Source of the DNA: Paenibacillus sp. PastM-3
Lineage (GTDB): Bacteria > Bacillota > Bacilli > Paenibacillales > Paenibacillaceae
Length of the DNA stretch: 62,695 nucleotides
Assembly: GCF_029893965.1 (NCBI RefSeq)
Contig: NZ_JARXXP010000028.1
Coordinates: 1 to 62,695, forward strand
Direction of reading: 5' to 3'
The position numbers and the translations under genes are program-made. Of this stretch, positions 35,005 to 43,603 are shown piece by piece; within the stretch, counting starts at the first letter, position 1, and every line of letters begins with the position of its first letter. The notes under the pieces are model-generated. The model did no database searches. It had not been told where the DNA came from and was given only the letters and a program-made list of their open reading frames with translations.

Positions 35005-36921
35005 ATGCTTGAATCTACCGAGGAAAGTTCCGTCTCCGAACTGCAGCGGCGTTTGACGCAAAATGAGCTGTTGATTGATGCCGCCCAGTACCTGACTTCC
35101 AGTCTGACCCTGGATGATGTCATCACCCGTATTCTGGACCGGGCCCTGAACGTCATCGAAGCGGCGGATGCCGGCGTATTATTCATCTACGACAAACAGC
35201 TGGACCGCTTGAAGCCGATGGCCTGTTCCGGGTTTGTCTGGGACAAGATGAAAAACGTCATTTTACAGCCCGGCGAATCGATGACCGGAATAACGCTCAA
35301 GAGCCGAACCCCGCAAATTTTCCACAATTTCGAAACCGTGCGCCGAAATACGGATTTGATGTCTCCGTCCAACAAAATTTCTTACGAGGAGTCCTTGCAG
35401 CCGATTATTCAATCCGCTGGCGAACAATTCAAAATTCAAAGCGTGATGTGCGCTCCGCTGCTCATCAGGGGAGAATGCATTGGCGTCATGACGATTGATA
35501 ATTTTACGCGCGGTTCGTTCACCGATAACGACCTGAGCCTCCTGATCACGCTGTCCAATCTGGCTGCCATCGCCCTGGAGAACGCCCGGCTGTATGAAGA
35601 GGAAAAAAGTAAAAAGGAAAAGCTTGAGGAATTGAACGGGGTCATTCAATTTCAAAACCGCCAGCTGAACCGGATTAACATGACTCATGAACGCTTGATG
35701 AATCTCATCCTCAGCGGAAAGTCGACCCCCGATTTCGGAACAGCCGTTTACAACATGCTTGAAAGGCCGGTCATTCTTTATGACAGCTTGTTGAATGTGC
35801 TGACAGACCATCCGCAGGCCCATTTCGGATTCGATATCGATACGCCGCCGTTTATTGAGGAATTTCAGCAGGTTTTGAAGACGTGGGAGCCCTGCCGCGT
35901 GCAGCCGGACAAATCCGGCGTCTCGGCCCCATTCATGCTGTTTCCCATCCTGACCTCGAATGCGATCTTTGGAGTCCTGGCTGTTTCGGAATCCGGCTCC
36001 CTGCTCAGCGAGCAGGATATTGTTCTTGCGGAGCAGTGCTGCCTTGTCCTTGCGATGGAACTGATGAAACGGGAAGCCGTTTACGAAACCGAGCAGCGTG
36101 TCAAAGGCGAATTCCTGGATGAGCTGATGTCGGAGAAGAACGCGGGGACCTTGCGGGAACGCGCCAAAACCTTGGGGCTGAACGCGGACGACTCTTTTGT
36201 ATTCATGATCGCCGATGTGGATTTTTCAGCATCCAGCCTGCAGGGAGACCAGTTGAAAACCGCTCAGCGGCATGTCCAAAACACGATTGAAACCGAACTG
36301 ATGAACATCAATCCGTATAGTCTGGCTATCTGCAAACTGAATGCCTTTGTTATTATTTTGGCTTTGCCCAAGGAGATCGATCACGGAGCGGCTTTAAAAA
36401 GAAGCAGGAGCACCGCGGCGCAAATCCACCAAAGACTGCTGAAGCTGCACCAGGGAATCCGCTGCTCCATCGGGATTGGGCGGGTCTGCCGCCACTTCGA
36501 GGGTTTTATGCAGTCGTATCAGGATGCCAAACAAAGCGTGGCTTACAGCAAACGCAAGAAAGAGATCAATATCATTAAAGATTACGTCGAAATGGGCGCC
36601 GCCCAATTTATCCTGGATCAACCGCAAGCTCATCTGCTGGAATTTGTATACGGCCTTCTGCAGCCGCTGCTGGACTACCCCTCACCCAAACGGGCTGAAT
36701 TGCTGAAAGCTCTGGATGCGTATATCCTGTGCGGCAAACGCCATAAGGAGGCCTCCCATCTGCTGGATATTCATCCCAACACATTCGCCTACCGCATGAA
36801 ACGCATCGAGGAAATACTGGACCTGCAGCTTGATCAGTATTCCGTTTTCTTTGATCTCCAGTTTGCCTGGCAGGTGCTCGATATGTTTGACCTGAAAAAC
36901 CAGCTGCTGGAGAGAACATGA
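35005..36921 (+). CDS. GAF-domain PucR/CdaR-type transcriptional regulator
   Basis: The 638-residue regulator has an N-terminal GAF-type sensor (about 15-205, with TLDDVITRILDRALNVIEAADAG-like start and ALENARLYEEE at its end). A degenerate GGDEF-like central region (about 390-505) follows. The C-terminal PucR helix-turn-helix lies around 575-630 (RHKEASHLLDIHPNTFAYRM). This order is typical of regulators of purine, allantoin and hydantoin use. It is divergent from hyuA and shares a control region holding several TTCGGT boxes. The effector is presumably the imported ureide or hydantoin. Confidence 0.9.
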   Translation: MLESTEESSVSELQRRLTQNELLIDAAQYLTSSLTLDDVITRILDRALNVIEAADAGVLFIYDKQLDRLKPMACSGFVWDKMKNVILQPGESMTGITLKSRTPQIFHNFETVRRNTDLMSPSNKISYEESLQPIIQSAGEQFKIQSVMCAPLLIRGECIGVMTIDNFTRGSFTDNDLSLLITLSNLAAIALENARLYEEEKSKKEKLEELNGVIQFQNRQLNRINMTHERLMNLILSGKSTPDFGTAVYNMLERPVILYDSLLNVLTDHPQAHFGFDIDTPPFIEEFQQVLKTWEPCRVQPDKSGVSAPFMLFPILTSNAIFGVLAVSESGSLLSEQDIVLAEQCCLVLAMELMKREAVYETEQRVKGEFLDELMSEKNAGTLRERAKTLGLNADDSFVFMIADVDFSASSLQGDQLKTAQRHVQNTIETELMNINPYSLAICKLNAFVIILALPKEIDHGAALKRSRSTAAQIHQRLLKLHQGIRCSIGIGRVCRHFEGFMQSYQDAKQSVAYSKRKKEINIIKDYVEMGAAQFILDQPQAHLLEFVYGLLQPLLDYPSPKRAELLKALDAYILCGKRHKEASHLLDIHPNTFAYRMKRIEEILDLQLDQYSVFFDLQFAWQVLDMFDLKNQLLERT

Positions 36922-36940
36922 CCCCCAAGGTATGCAAAAA

Positions 36941-37004
36941 AGAACCGGGATCTGGCGATCACGGCCTCCGCTTACCTTAAAGGCAATGATCCATTCCCGG
37001 TTCT
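36941..37004. terminator. Bidirectional terminator between PucR-type and radical SAM genes
   Basis: AGAACCGGGA (36941-36950) pairs perfectly with TCCCGGTTCT (36995-37004), with a further TGGCGATCA/TGATCCA pairing inside. Six T follow on the minus strand, fitting termination of the radical SAM gene. The plus-strand gene ends 20 bases before it. Confidence 0.75.
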
Positions 37005-37026
37005 GTTTGTGTCATGCAAAATAATA

Positions 37027-37902
37027 TTAAGTCCCGAACCGCTGTCTGTATCCGCACTTGCGGCACAATTCCTCCACGGCCTCCCTGCGGGAGAAGCCGT
37101 AGAACAGATTGTTCGCCCGCTCACCCTCGACAATCTCGGAGAACGGCTTCTCATGCAGATTGCCGAGGTTGATGACGCCCTCGCCGTCCAGACAGCACGG
37201 GACCACCGTGCCGTCGACCAATACCGCTGCCTGGCTGCGCAGCGCATGGCAGAAGCCTTTGCCGTCATCCTCCGGCTCATGCAGGGCCGGCCATCTGAAC
37301 TCGTGGTCCTGGTTCAGATAGACGCGCGGCGCAATCTTGACGCCGCTGCCGGGAACCACCTTCTCTTCAATCCGGTAATCCAGATTGAAGGCCTCCTCCA
37401 GCACCGCCAGCGTCTCGCGGTTGCGCATCCGCGTCACGTTCGTCTGGTTATCCTCCGTCAGATTCCACAGCCGGAAGGAGATGATCACGCCTTGCGTCGA
37501 GGCTTCGCGGACAAACGAGATAATCTCCCGCAGATAGCCCTCGCGGTTCTCGGAGCCCTCATGGCCGTCAAAGCTGTGCAGCGAGAAATTCATCTGGCGC
37601 AGCGCCGGCTTGCCGAGAATCTTCGGGCCTGCCTTGTGAATCAGCGTCCCGTTCGTTGTGATGTTGACCTTGAAGCCTTTGGCATGGGCCGCATCCAGCA
37701 GCTCGCCGATCTTCGGATGCAGCAGCGGCTCCCCCTTAACATGAAGATAGATATGATTGCTGTGCGGCTTGATCTCATCCAGGATTTTGTTGAAGGTGTC
37801 CAGCTTCATAAAGTTTTTCGTCCGCTCCGTCGGCGGGCAAAAGCTGCAGGCCAGGTTGCAGACGCTTGTAATCTCGATGTATACCTTTTTAAATGTCTTC
37901 AA
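37027..37902 (-). CDS. Radical SAM/SPASM domain protein
   Basis: The 291-residue enzyme has the CxxxCxxC cluster motif at Cys15, Cys19 and Cys22 (CNLACSFC) for the SAM-cleaving iron-sulfur cluster. A C-terminal SPASM-like cysteine set follows (FCHALR, VPCCLDGEG, LCRKCGY), usually binding auxiliary clusters. Such enzymes modify peptides, proteins or sugars. No precursor peptide is visible nearby. The TTG start at 37902 has a GGGGAG site. It follows the oxidoreductase gene after 18 bases, so the two probably act in one pathway, perhaps sugar modification. Confidence 0.9.
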   Translation of the reverse strand: MKTFKKVYIEITSVCNLACSFCPPTERTKNFMKLDTFNKILDEIKPHSNHIYLHVKGEPLLHPKIGELLDAAHAKGFKVNITTNGTLIHKAGPKILGKPALRQMNFSLHSFDGHEGSENREGYLREIISFVREASTQGVIISFRLWNLTEDNQTNVTRMRNRETLAVLEEAFNLDYRIEEKVVPGSGVKIAPRVYLNQDHEFRWPALHEPEDDGKGFCHALRSQAAVLVDGTVVPCCLDGEGVINLGNLHEKPFSEIVEGERANNLFYGFSRREAVEELCRKCGYRQRFGT

Positions 37903-37920
37903 GTGCTGCTCCCCATTTCA

Positions 37921-38907
37921 CTATAGATCCGATGCATAGCGGAGGCCGATCTGTCGTCTGGCTTCCTCCATAATTTCCGCTACCGCCAGTGAATTTCCGT
38001 GGCTGTTGATGCTGCTCTCGCGCTGGCCGTTTTTCAGCAGCTCAATGAATTCATGCGCCTCATAATACATCGCTTCGTACACCTGAGGCACAGTAAGCTC
38101 CTCTACCGTTCCGTCGCGGTAATGAATTTTGACCTGATACGGCTGGTTGATCTTATCAATGACCATGGTTCCATTCTCCCCCTGAATTTCAGCAGGCAGA
38201 TAGGAGTCGGTAATTTTGGAGTGCATGATTACGCCATCCATATCAGGATAGCTCATAACCATGCTGCCTTCGCCGTCCACACCGGAGGACAGCATATGCC
38301 CTGCCGCCTTCACCGCATCCGGCTTGCCGAACAGTGCCACCATCGGATACAGGCAGTAAATCCCCAGATCCATCAGCGAGCCGTTGGAATATTCCGGGTT
38401 AAAGGCATTCAGTACAGTCCCCTGGCGGTAAGCATCATATCTGGATGAGTATTGACAATAGCTCGCGAAATAACGCCGTACTGTACCCAGCTTATACAGA
38501 TTGTCTTTGATTACGCTGAAGTTCGGCATCATCGTCGATTTCATCGCTTCCATCAGCAGCACATCATTCGCACGGGCCGCCTCAATCATAAGCTTCAGCT
38601 CTTGGCTGTTGGAAGCGGCCGGCTTCTCACAGAGAACATGCTTGCCGTGATTCATGCAGATGATCGCCTGCTCGGCGTGCATGGAGTTAGGACTGGCTAT
38701 GTACACAGCGTCCACTTCCGGGCTGGACACCATTTCGTCCAGATTCGTATAAATCGCAGCCCCCGCATATTTAGCGGCAAAAGCCTGGCCCTTTTCCTCT
38801 GTACGGGAATACACCGCAGTCAGAATAAAATCCTCATTTTCCAGTCCAGCCTGAATGAAACGGTCTGTAATCCAGTTGGTGCCAACGACCCCGAAACGAA
38901 TTGTCAT
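37921..38907 (-). CDS. Gfo/Idh/MocA family NAD(P)-dependent oxidoreductase
   Basis: The 328-residue cytoplasmic oxidoreductase has an N-terminal Rossmann fold (IRFGVVGTNWITDRF) and the family motif CEKPAASN near residue 92-99, where the lysine is catalytic. The C-terminal alpha/beta domain starts near 125. Family members oxidise or reduce sugars, inositols or related compounds. Substrate cannot be assigned. It is the first gene of a two-gene unit with the radical SAM gene. Confidence 0.92.
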   Translation of the reverse strand: MTIRFGVVGTNWITDRFIQAGLENEDFILTAVYSRTEEKGQAFAAKYAGAAIYTNLDEMVSSPEVDAVYIASPNSMHAEQAIICMNHGKHVLCEKPAASNSQELKLMIEAARANDVLLMEAMKSTMMPNFSVIKDNLYKLGTVRRYFASYCQYSSRYDAYRQGTVLNAFNPEYSNGSLMDLGIYCLYPMVALFGKPDAVKAAGHMLSSGVDGEGSMVMSYPDMDGVIMHSKITDSYLPAEIQGENGTMVIDKINQPYQVKIHYRDGTVEELTVPQVYEAMYYEAHEFIELLKNGQRESSINSHGNSLAVAEIMEEARRQIGLRYASDL

Positions 38908-39153
38908 GAGTGATCCCGTCCTTTTGTCTTATTAATCTATAACTGCTATTTTCTCATTCCATGTCAGGGATGTCCACTTTTTGAAGGGTAATTTCCGACA
39001 ATTTCCGCTAGATTTCTTATGTGAAAAAATGCACCTGGCAAACTGCCGCATTCCGCCCGGTAAATGGCCGCCAAAAAGCAGCTGTCAGCAGAATGCCCGG
39101 CATTTCCCACCGCTATTCAGCAGTGCCTGCGGGTACCCCGGACAACAAAAAAA

Positions 39154-39177
39154 GCCCGCTCATTTTCAAGAACGGGC
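39154..39177 (-). terminator. thrC: Terminator of thrC
   Basis: On the minus strand GCCCGTTC pairs with GAGCGGGC (one mismatch) around a short A-rich loop and is followed by seven T. It lies about 20 bases after the threonine synthase stop codon. Confidence 0.9.
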
Positions 39178-39199
39178 CTTTCGTATGCTTATTTTCTTT

Positions 39200-40588
39200 T
39201 TATCCGAAAAAATCCTGCAGCTCACGCACAATCTCCGCCTTATCATGCTCCACAACCGTCATATGCTGCGGCATATTGAACAATGCAGAAATCTGTACCG
39301 GGAACTCCTGCTTAATGCCTGTCAGCGCAATCGCCTCGTCGAATTTGGCAGGATGTGCAGTAGCGAACGTAACAGTAGTTTCATCCGGTCCGCTGAACGC
39401 CTCATAGGCGGCAATCCCGCAGGCCGTATGCGGATCAAGCAGGTAGCTGTACTCCTGCTTATATTTGGTGATGATGTCCAGACACTGCTGATTCTTCGCC
39501 CCAAGCGCCGCGAAATCTGCCTGGACCCGAGTGAACAGCTCACCGTCCACTGTAATTTTACCGTCCGCTGCAAGCCCTGCCATATACTCCGACAGCTTGG
39601 CCGCATCCTCATCCAGCAGATAATACAAATACCGCTCAAAATTGCTCGCCACCTGAATATCCATCGAAGGGCTGTAGGTGCTTGTAAATTCGCCTGGTTT
39701 GTATTCGCCGGTCAGGACGAAACGTTCAAGAATGTTGTTTTCGTTGGTGGCGATGATCAGCTTATTGACCGGCAGGCCCATCTTTTTGGCCAGGAAGCCG
39801 GAGAAAATGTTGCCGAAGTTGCCCGAAGGCACGCTGATATTGATCTTCTTGTCACCGCTGTTCTCAATCTGCAGGTAAGCATAGAAGTAATAAACCGTCT
39901 GGGCCAGAATACGCACGAAGTTAATGGAGTTAATCGCCCGCAGATGGTATTTCCCTTTGAAATCCAGATCGGCGAACAGCTCTTTAATCACCTTCTGGCA
40001 GTCGTCAAAGTTCCCTTCCACAGACAAATTGAGCACGTTGCTGTCGTCCACAGTGGTCATCTGCAGCTCCTGTACCTTGCTCACTTTGTTATGCGGATGC
40101 AGAATACAGATTTTGATGCCTTCTTTGCCGCGTACGCCCTGAATGGCCGCCGCACCGGTATCCCCCGAGGTTGCCCCGAGAATATGGATAATTTCACCGC
40201 GCACTTTGGCAATATAGGAATACAGCTCACCCATGAACTGCAGCGCCACATCCTTGAACGCAAACGTCGGCCCGTGGAACAGCTCCAGCACGTACAGGGA
40301 ATCATTCACTTTATGAAGAGGTGTCACTTCCGGCGCGCGGAAATTGCCATAGCTGGTATAAACCATTTCTTTGAGATCGTTATAAGGAATTTCATCATTG
40401 GTATAGTATGAGAAAATCTCCAGGAACAGCTCCTGGAAGCTGAGCTTGCGCCATTCCTCCAGCTTATCCGCAGAAATAACCGGAATCTTGATTGGCACCA
40501 TCAGCCCGCCGTCATCCGCCAGTCCCATCAGAACTGTATCAATAAAGCCTCTAGCTTGCACTTTTCCTCTTGTGCTTATATACTCCAT
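39200..40588 (-). CDS. thrC: Threonine synthase
   Basis: The 462-residue PLP enzyme converts O-phosphohomoserine to L-threonine, the last step of threonine synthesis. The opening MEYISTRGKVQARGF is typical of the long class of threonine synthases. The PLP-binding lysine is in FAFKDVALQFMGE (about residue 113), and the phosphate-binding loop ATSGDTGAAA is nearby. An AGGAGG site lies upstream of the ATG. It is downstream of the CYTH gene on the same strand after 127 bases. No T-box or other leader RNA was recognised. Confidence 0.95.
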   Translation of the reverse strand: MEYISTRGKVQARGFIDTVLMGLADDGGLMVPIKIPVISADKLEEWRKLSFQELFLEIFSYYTNDEIPYNDLKEMVYTSYGNFRAPEVTPLHKVNDSLYVLELFHGPTFAFKDVALQFMGELYSYIAKVRGEIIHILGATSGDTGAAAIQGVRGKEGIKICILHPHNKVSKVQELQMTTVDDSNVLNLSVEGNFDDCQKVIKELFADLDFKGKYHLRAINSINFVRILAQTVYYFYAYLQIENSGDKKINISVPSGNFGNIFSGFLAKKMGLPVNKLIIATNENNILERFVLTGEYKPGEFTSTYSPSMDIQVASNFERYLYYLLDEDAAKLSEYMAGLAADGKITVDGELFTRVQADFAALGAKNQQCLDIITKYKQEYSYLLDPHTACGIAAYEAFSGPDETTVTFATAHPAKFDEAIALTGIKQEFPVQISALFNMPQHMTVVEHDKAEIVRELQDFFG

Positions 40589-40715
40589 ACCTGTCTCATC
40601 CTCCTGGACCCCTCTTTATTCACTCTATACAGAACTTCCCTATATATTAACACGTTTAAGCGTTAAAGTCCGTTACTTCTGTGTCAACTTTGGCGAAAAA
40701 ATACAGATGACCGCC

Positions 40716-41210
40716 TTACCTCTTCTGCAGCTCTTTCCAGACGGTTTTGTTGCTGTATTTTGTCTCTGTGCTTACGTCTTCTCCGAACCATTCAGGGGCG
40801 TTAAAGCTCTCTGCTTCCTCCAGTGAATCGAACTCCACCTCAATTACTGTGAGCTGAAGCTGGGTGTAGACGTCGATCTCTACGGTGATGCCGTTCCATA
40901 CCGCTGTTGTGCGTGTTTTGACCAGGGGAATGGCCTTGACGGCATCGATCATCTGATTATACAGGCCTTCCGAGATGTCATATTCAATCTCCTTGCGGCT
41001 GATCCCCTTGCCGTCCTTGAACGTATGCGTAAACGCAACCTCGCCCGAATCAAGATCGGTAATTTTGCGGACCCGCAGCTCCTGCCCGTCCTCAATCGCC
41101 AGATATGTCTGGTCAATGCTGTGCCGTGTAATTACTTTGAGCTCTCCGCCCTCAATCAGCTGCTCCGGATATTCCGGCAGCAGGAATTTGAGTTCAATCT
41201 CCATAGCCAT
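40716..41210 (-). CDS. CYTH domain protein (triphosphate tunnel family)
   Basis: The 164-residue protein has the diagnostic ExExK motif at Glu4, Glu6 and Lys8 (EIELKF). Alternating charged strands follow (RVRKITDLDSGEVAFTHTFKDG), as expected for a CYTH/triphosphate tunnel fold. Family members hydrolyse inorganic triphosphate or thiamine triphosphate, or act as class IV adenylate cyclases. Length fits a single-domain triphosphatase. The gene is preceded by a GGGAGAG site and an unusual hairpin array. Confidence 0.88.
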   Translation of the reverse strand: MAMEIELKFLLPEYPEQLIEGGELKVITRHSIDQTYLAIEDGQELRVRKITDLDSGEVAFTHTFKDGKGISRKEIEYDISEGLYNQMIDAVKAIPLVKTRTTAVWNGITVEIDVYTQLQLTVIEVEFDSLEEAESFNAPEWFGEDVSTETKYSNKTVWKELQKR

Positions 41211-41405
41211 GCTGTCTCTCTCCCTCTATACGCTGTACGGTATGCGCTCTGCGATGTTTTATATTATTTATCATCATAGGGGCAGGTCATACGTTAGTCA
41301 ATCGGTGAGGGAGGAAAGTTGCGGGGGGGTAGTTCTCTCTTCGCCAGTTATCTACTCCCTCGTCGCTGCTCTTCATTTAACTTATATCTCTAAGTTACAT
41401 CTAAC

Positions 41406-41719
41406 TAGGTGGATTTTCGCCACTTAATCCGGTCTTTTTTCACCATTGCAGATAAATAGGTGGAAAAAGGCCATCTATTTTTGACCGCAAACCCCTTTTG
41501 ACACGGAAACTGTGGAATTAAGTGGTGTTTTTCCATTTAGCATCCTCATATTCGGTAGTTAGACCATAAATAAGTGTCGAATTTCCACTTAGCTCGGTTA
41601 GCGCTCTCTTGTAGATCCAACTCTTAACCACACACTCAGGATAACTGCACTTTGTACAACTAAAAGGGTAATTTTCAGCATTATTCTCAGAATAACTGCG
41701 CTCTGTGCAACTAAACCGG
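41406..41719 (+). repeat. Hairpin repeat array A, about 51-52 bp period, degenerate
   Basis: About six diverged units repeat with a 51-52 base spacing. Each has a short palindrome, for example GTGGATTTTCGCCAC, AAGTGGTGTTTTTCCATTT and AAGTGTCGAATTTCCACTT. The last two units have a different core, TGCACTTTGTACA and TGCGCTCTGTGCA. Arms differ between units, but pairing is largely kept. The same architecture recurs at three other loci in the window. Confidence 0.65.
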
Positions 41720-41734
41720 TCTCTTATTGCAAAA

Positions 41735-41760
41735 AGGGGCATCCCGTCTGGGACGCCCCT
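41735..41760 (-). terminator. Terminator of the purine operon
   Basis: AGGGGC and GTCCC on one side pair with GGGAT and GCCCCT on the other around a short loop. On the minus strand the stem is followed by five T. It lies 100 bases beyond the adenine deaminase stop codon. Confidence 0.88.
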
Positions 41761-41859
41761 CCTATATCACTACCTAACCCAACGGCAGCGCCTCTTCCAC
41801 ATGCTCACCCAGCGGAGCGGCAGCGCCTCTCATGCTTCACACGGCGGAACGCCAACAGC

Positions 41860-43584
41860 TCACGCTTCCCCCAGCGGGAACAGCAGCGGCACTACCTTGC
41901 CCGCCACAACATCGATCAGGCCGTAGTCCGTAATCTTCAGCGCCGGGCTTACCGGCAGTGAATGCGTGCTGATCGACATGATCGGGTTGTAGTGGTTGTA
42001 GCCCAGCGACTCCATCGCTGTGCGCAGCCCCAGCACGCGCTCCGCTGTCTCGGCGAGCGGCGCCTCGGTCAGGATGCCGCCGACCGGCAGCGCCAGCAGG
42101 GCCAGCACTACGCCGTCGCAGACGACGCAGAAGCCGCCCTGCTCGGCAATAACCGTATTGGCGGCGAGCGCCATATCCTCGGCGTTGTGACCGACGACGA
42201 GCAGGTTGTGGTTGTCGTGCGAATACGTGGTCGCAATCGCACCGCGCTTGATCGTGTCGCCGCCGATCAGGCCGTAGGCGCGGCCGCCGGTTTTGCCGTA
42301 CCGCTCAAAGGTGGCGATCAGGCCGCAGCCGGTGTCCTGCCACTGCAGCAGGCCGTCCTTCACTTCGGCCTCCACATGCTTCTCTTCGGTAAACGTGGAC
42401 ACGTTGTTGACCGTCATTACACGGGCGCCGTAGCGGCCGTCAGGCAGCTCCGGGCGCACAGCGAAGTCCGCGGCGCTAAGCGGCGCAAGCTGCACGCTCC
42501 GGTAGAAATGCGCCGGGAAGCGCGGCGCAGGCGCAGGCTGTGCCTGCGGCCGGCTGCGGTCCCACACCTGCGCGCCACGCTTGTACACCGCCTCAATCGT
42601 GAAGCTGCTGAGGTCAGACAGCAGCAGGTAGTCGGCGGTTTTGTTCGGCGCGATCACGCCGCGGTCGTCCAGCTTCATCCGCCGGGCCGGCGTGTAGGTG
42701 GCCGCATAGACAGCGGCCTCCGGTGCCATGCCCATGGCGATGGCCTTGCGGACGAGATGATCCAGATGGCCGGTCGTCGCCAGCGAGTCGGTCATCACAT
42801 CATCGGTCACGAAGCAGAAATGCTCGCTGACCGGATGCTGGATCAGATAGTCGACGACCTCCGGGGTCATCGACTTCTCCTGGATCTCGATGAACATCCC
42901 GGCGGCAATCCGCGCGGTCAGGCCTTCAATGCTCTGATGAGTATGATCGGAATCGATCCCGGCAAAGATCAGCTGATGCAGATCGAGGTCGAGCAGCTTC
43001 GGCGTATGCCCTTCGATAACCAGACCGGGATACTTGCTGCGGACGTGCTGGAGAATCCGGTTGCTTTTACAATCGGGATCACGGATCACATCGACGAAAT
43101 TCATCACCTCGCCCAGGCAGATCATCTGCTCCGTCGCCATCAGCTCATCGATATCGGCAATTTCAATCGAGCCGCCCGTTGTTTCCAGCGGAGTAGCCGG
43201 CACGGAGCTTGGAATCGCATAGAACATATCTACCAGGCAGTCCTTGCTGGCCCGGATCATCTCATGCACACCTTCAACACCGAACACATTGGCCATCTCA
43301 TGCGGCTCGGGAACAATCGTCGTCACCCCATGCTGCAGAATACCGTAGGAGAACGTCTCCGGTGTGATCATCGTGCTCTCAATATGCAGGTGGATATCAA
43401 TCAGCCCGGGCACCAGATACTGCCCATTGGCATCAATCGTCTCTGCAGTCTCGAACGTTTCCGCACCAAGCTGGCCGACATAGAGAAAACGCCCGTCTTT
43501 TACAGCAACATTCGCCGTCTCGAACCGTTTATAGTAACTGTTGTACACTTTAGCGTTCAGTATAAGTTGATCTGTAATCATCAT
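41860..43584 (-). CDS. ade: Adenine deaminase
   Basis: The 574-residue metal-dependent enzyme converts adenine to hypoxanthine and ammonia. It has the amidohydrolase HxH in VPGLIDIHLHIESTM and the adenine-deaminase hallmark TTIVPEPHEMANVFG. The C-terminal half is the family's own domain (EGLTARIAAGMFIEIQEKS, and TYSHDNHNLLVVG near 430). Length matches AdeC/Ade proteins. An AAGGAG site precedes the ATG. It is the last gene of the operon with a nucleoside hydrolase and a transporter, so it probably handles the base released inside the cell. Confidence 0.95.
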   Translation of the reverse strand: MMITDQLILNAKVYNSYYKRFETANVAVKDGRFLYVGQLGAETFETAETIDANGQYLVPGLIDIHLHIESTMITPETFSYGILQHGVTTIVPEPHEMANVFGVEGVHEMIRASKDCLVDMFYAIPSSVPATPLETTGGSIEIADIDELMATEQMICLGEVMNFVDVIRDPDCKSNRILQHVRSKYPGLVIEGHTPKLLDLDLHQLIFAGIDSDHTHQSIEGLTARIAAGMFIEIQEKSMTPEVVDYLIQHPVSEHFCFVTDDVMTDSLATTGHLDHLVRKAIAMGMAPEAAVYAATYTPARRMKLDDRGVIAPNKTADYLLLSDLSSFTIEAVYKRGAQVWDRSRPQAQPAPAPRFPAHFYRSVQLAPLSAADFAVRPELPDGRYGARVMTVNNVSTFTEEKHVEAEVKDGLLQWQDTGCGLIATFERYGKTGGRAYGLIGGDTIKRGAIATTYSHDNHNLLVVGHNAEDMALAANTVIAEQGGFCVVCDGVVLALLALPVGGILTEAPLAETAERVLGLRTAMESLGYNHYNPIMSISTHSLPVSPALKITDYGLIDVVAGKVVPLLFPLGEA

Positions 43585-43603
43585 GTCTGCTCCTTATGAA
43601 GCG

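Larger units (their letters stand above)
41211..41859. other. Long non-coding gap with hairpin array and terminator
   Basis: This 649-base region lies between adenine deaminase and the CYTH gene. The left 190 bases hold the presumed CYTH promoter area, where I could not fix a promoter. A degenerate hairpin repeat array occupies 41406-41719. A strong terminator at 41735-41760 closes the purine operon. Short reading frames here are products of the repeats, not genes. Confidence 0.6.

Noticed and set aside
40589..40715. T-box leader or clear promoter upstream of thrC
   Set aside because: The gap is too short and lacks a T-box sequence. TTGACA at 40682-40687 has no good -10 at a workable spacing, and a weak TTAAC/GTTAA dyad at 40647-40666 is not enough to call.
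41518..41742. Possible 74-residue gene on the minus strand
   Set aside because: It spans hairpin array A and the terminator. The Cys/Ser-rich translation arises from the repeats, and there is no ribosome binding site.
41962..43599. Long open frame (545 codons) antisense to adenine deaminase
   Set aside because: It is a shadow of a GC-rich gene. The His/Arg-rich composition has no recognisable domain, while the opposite strand encodes a full adenine deaminase.
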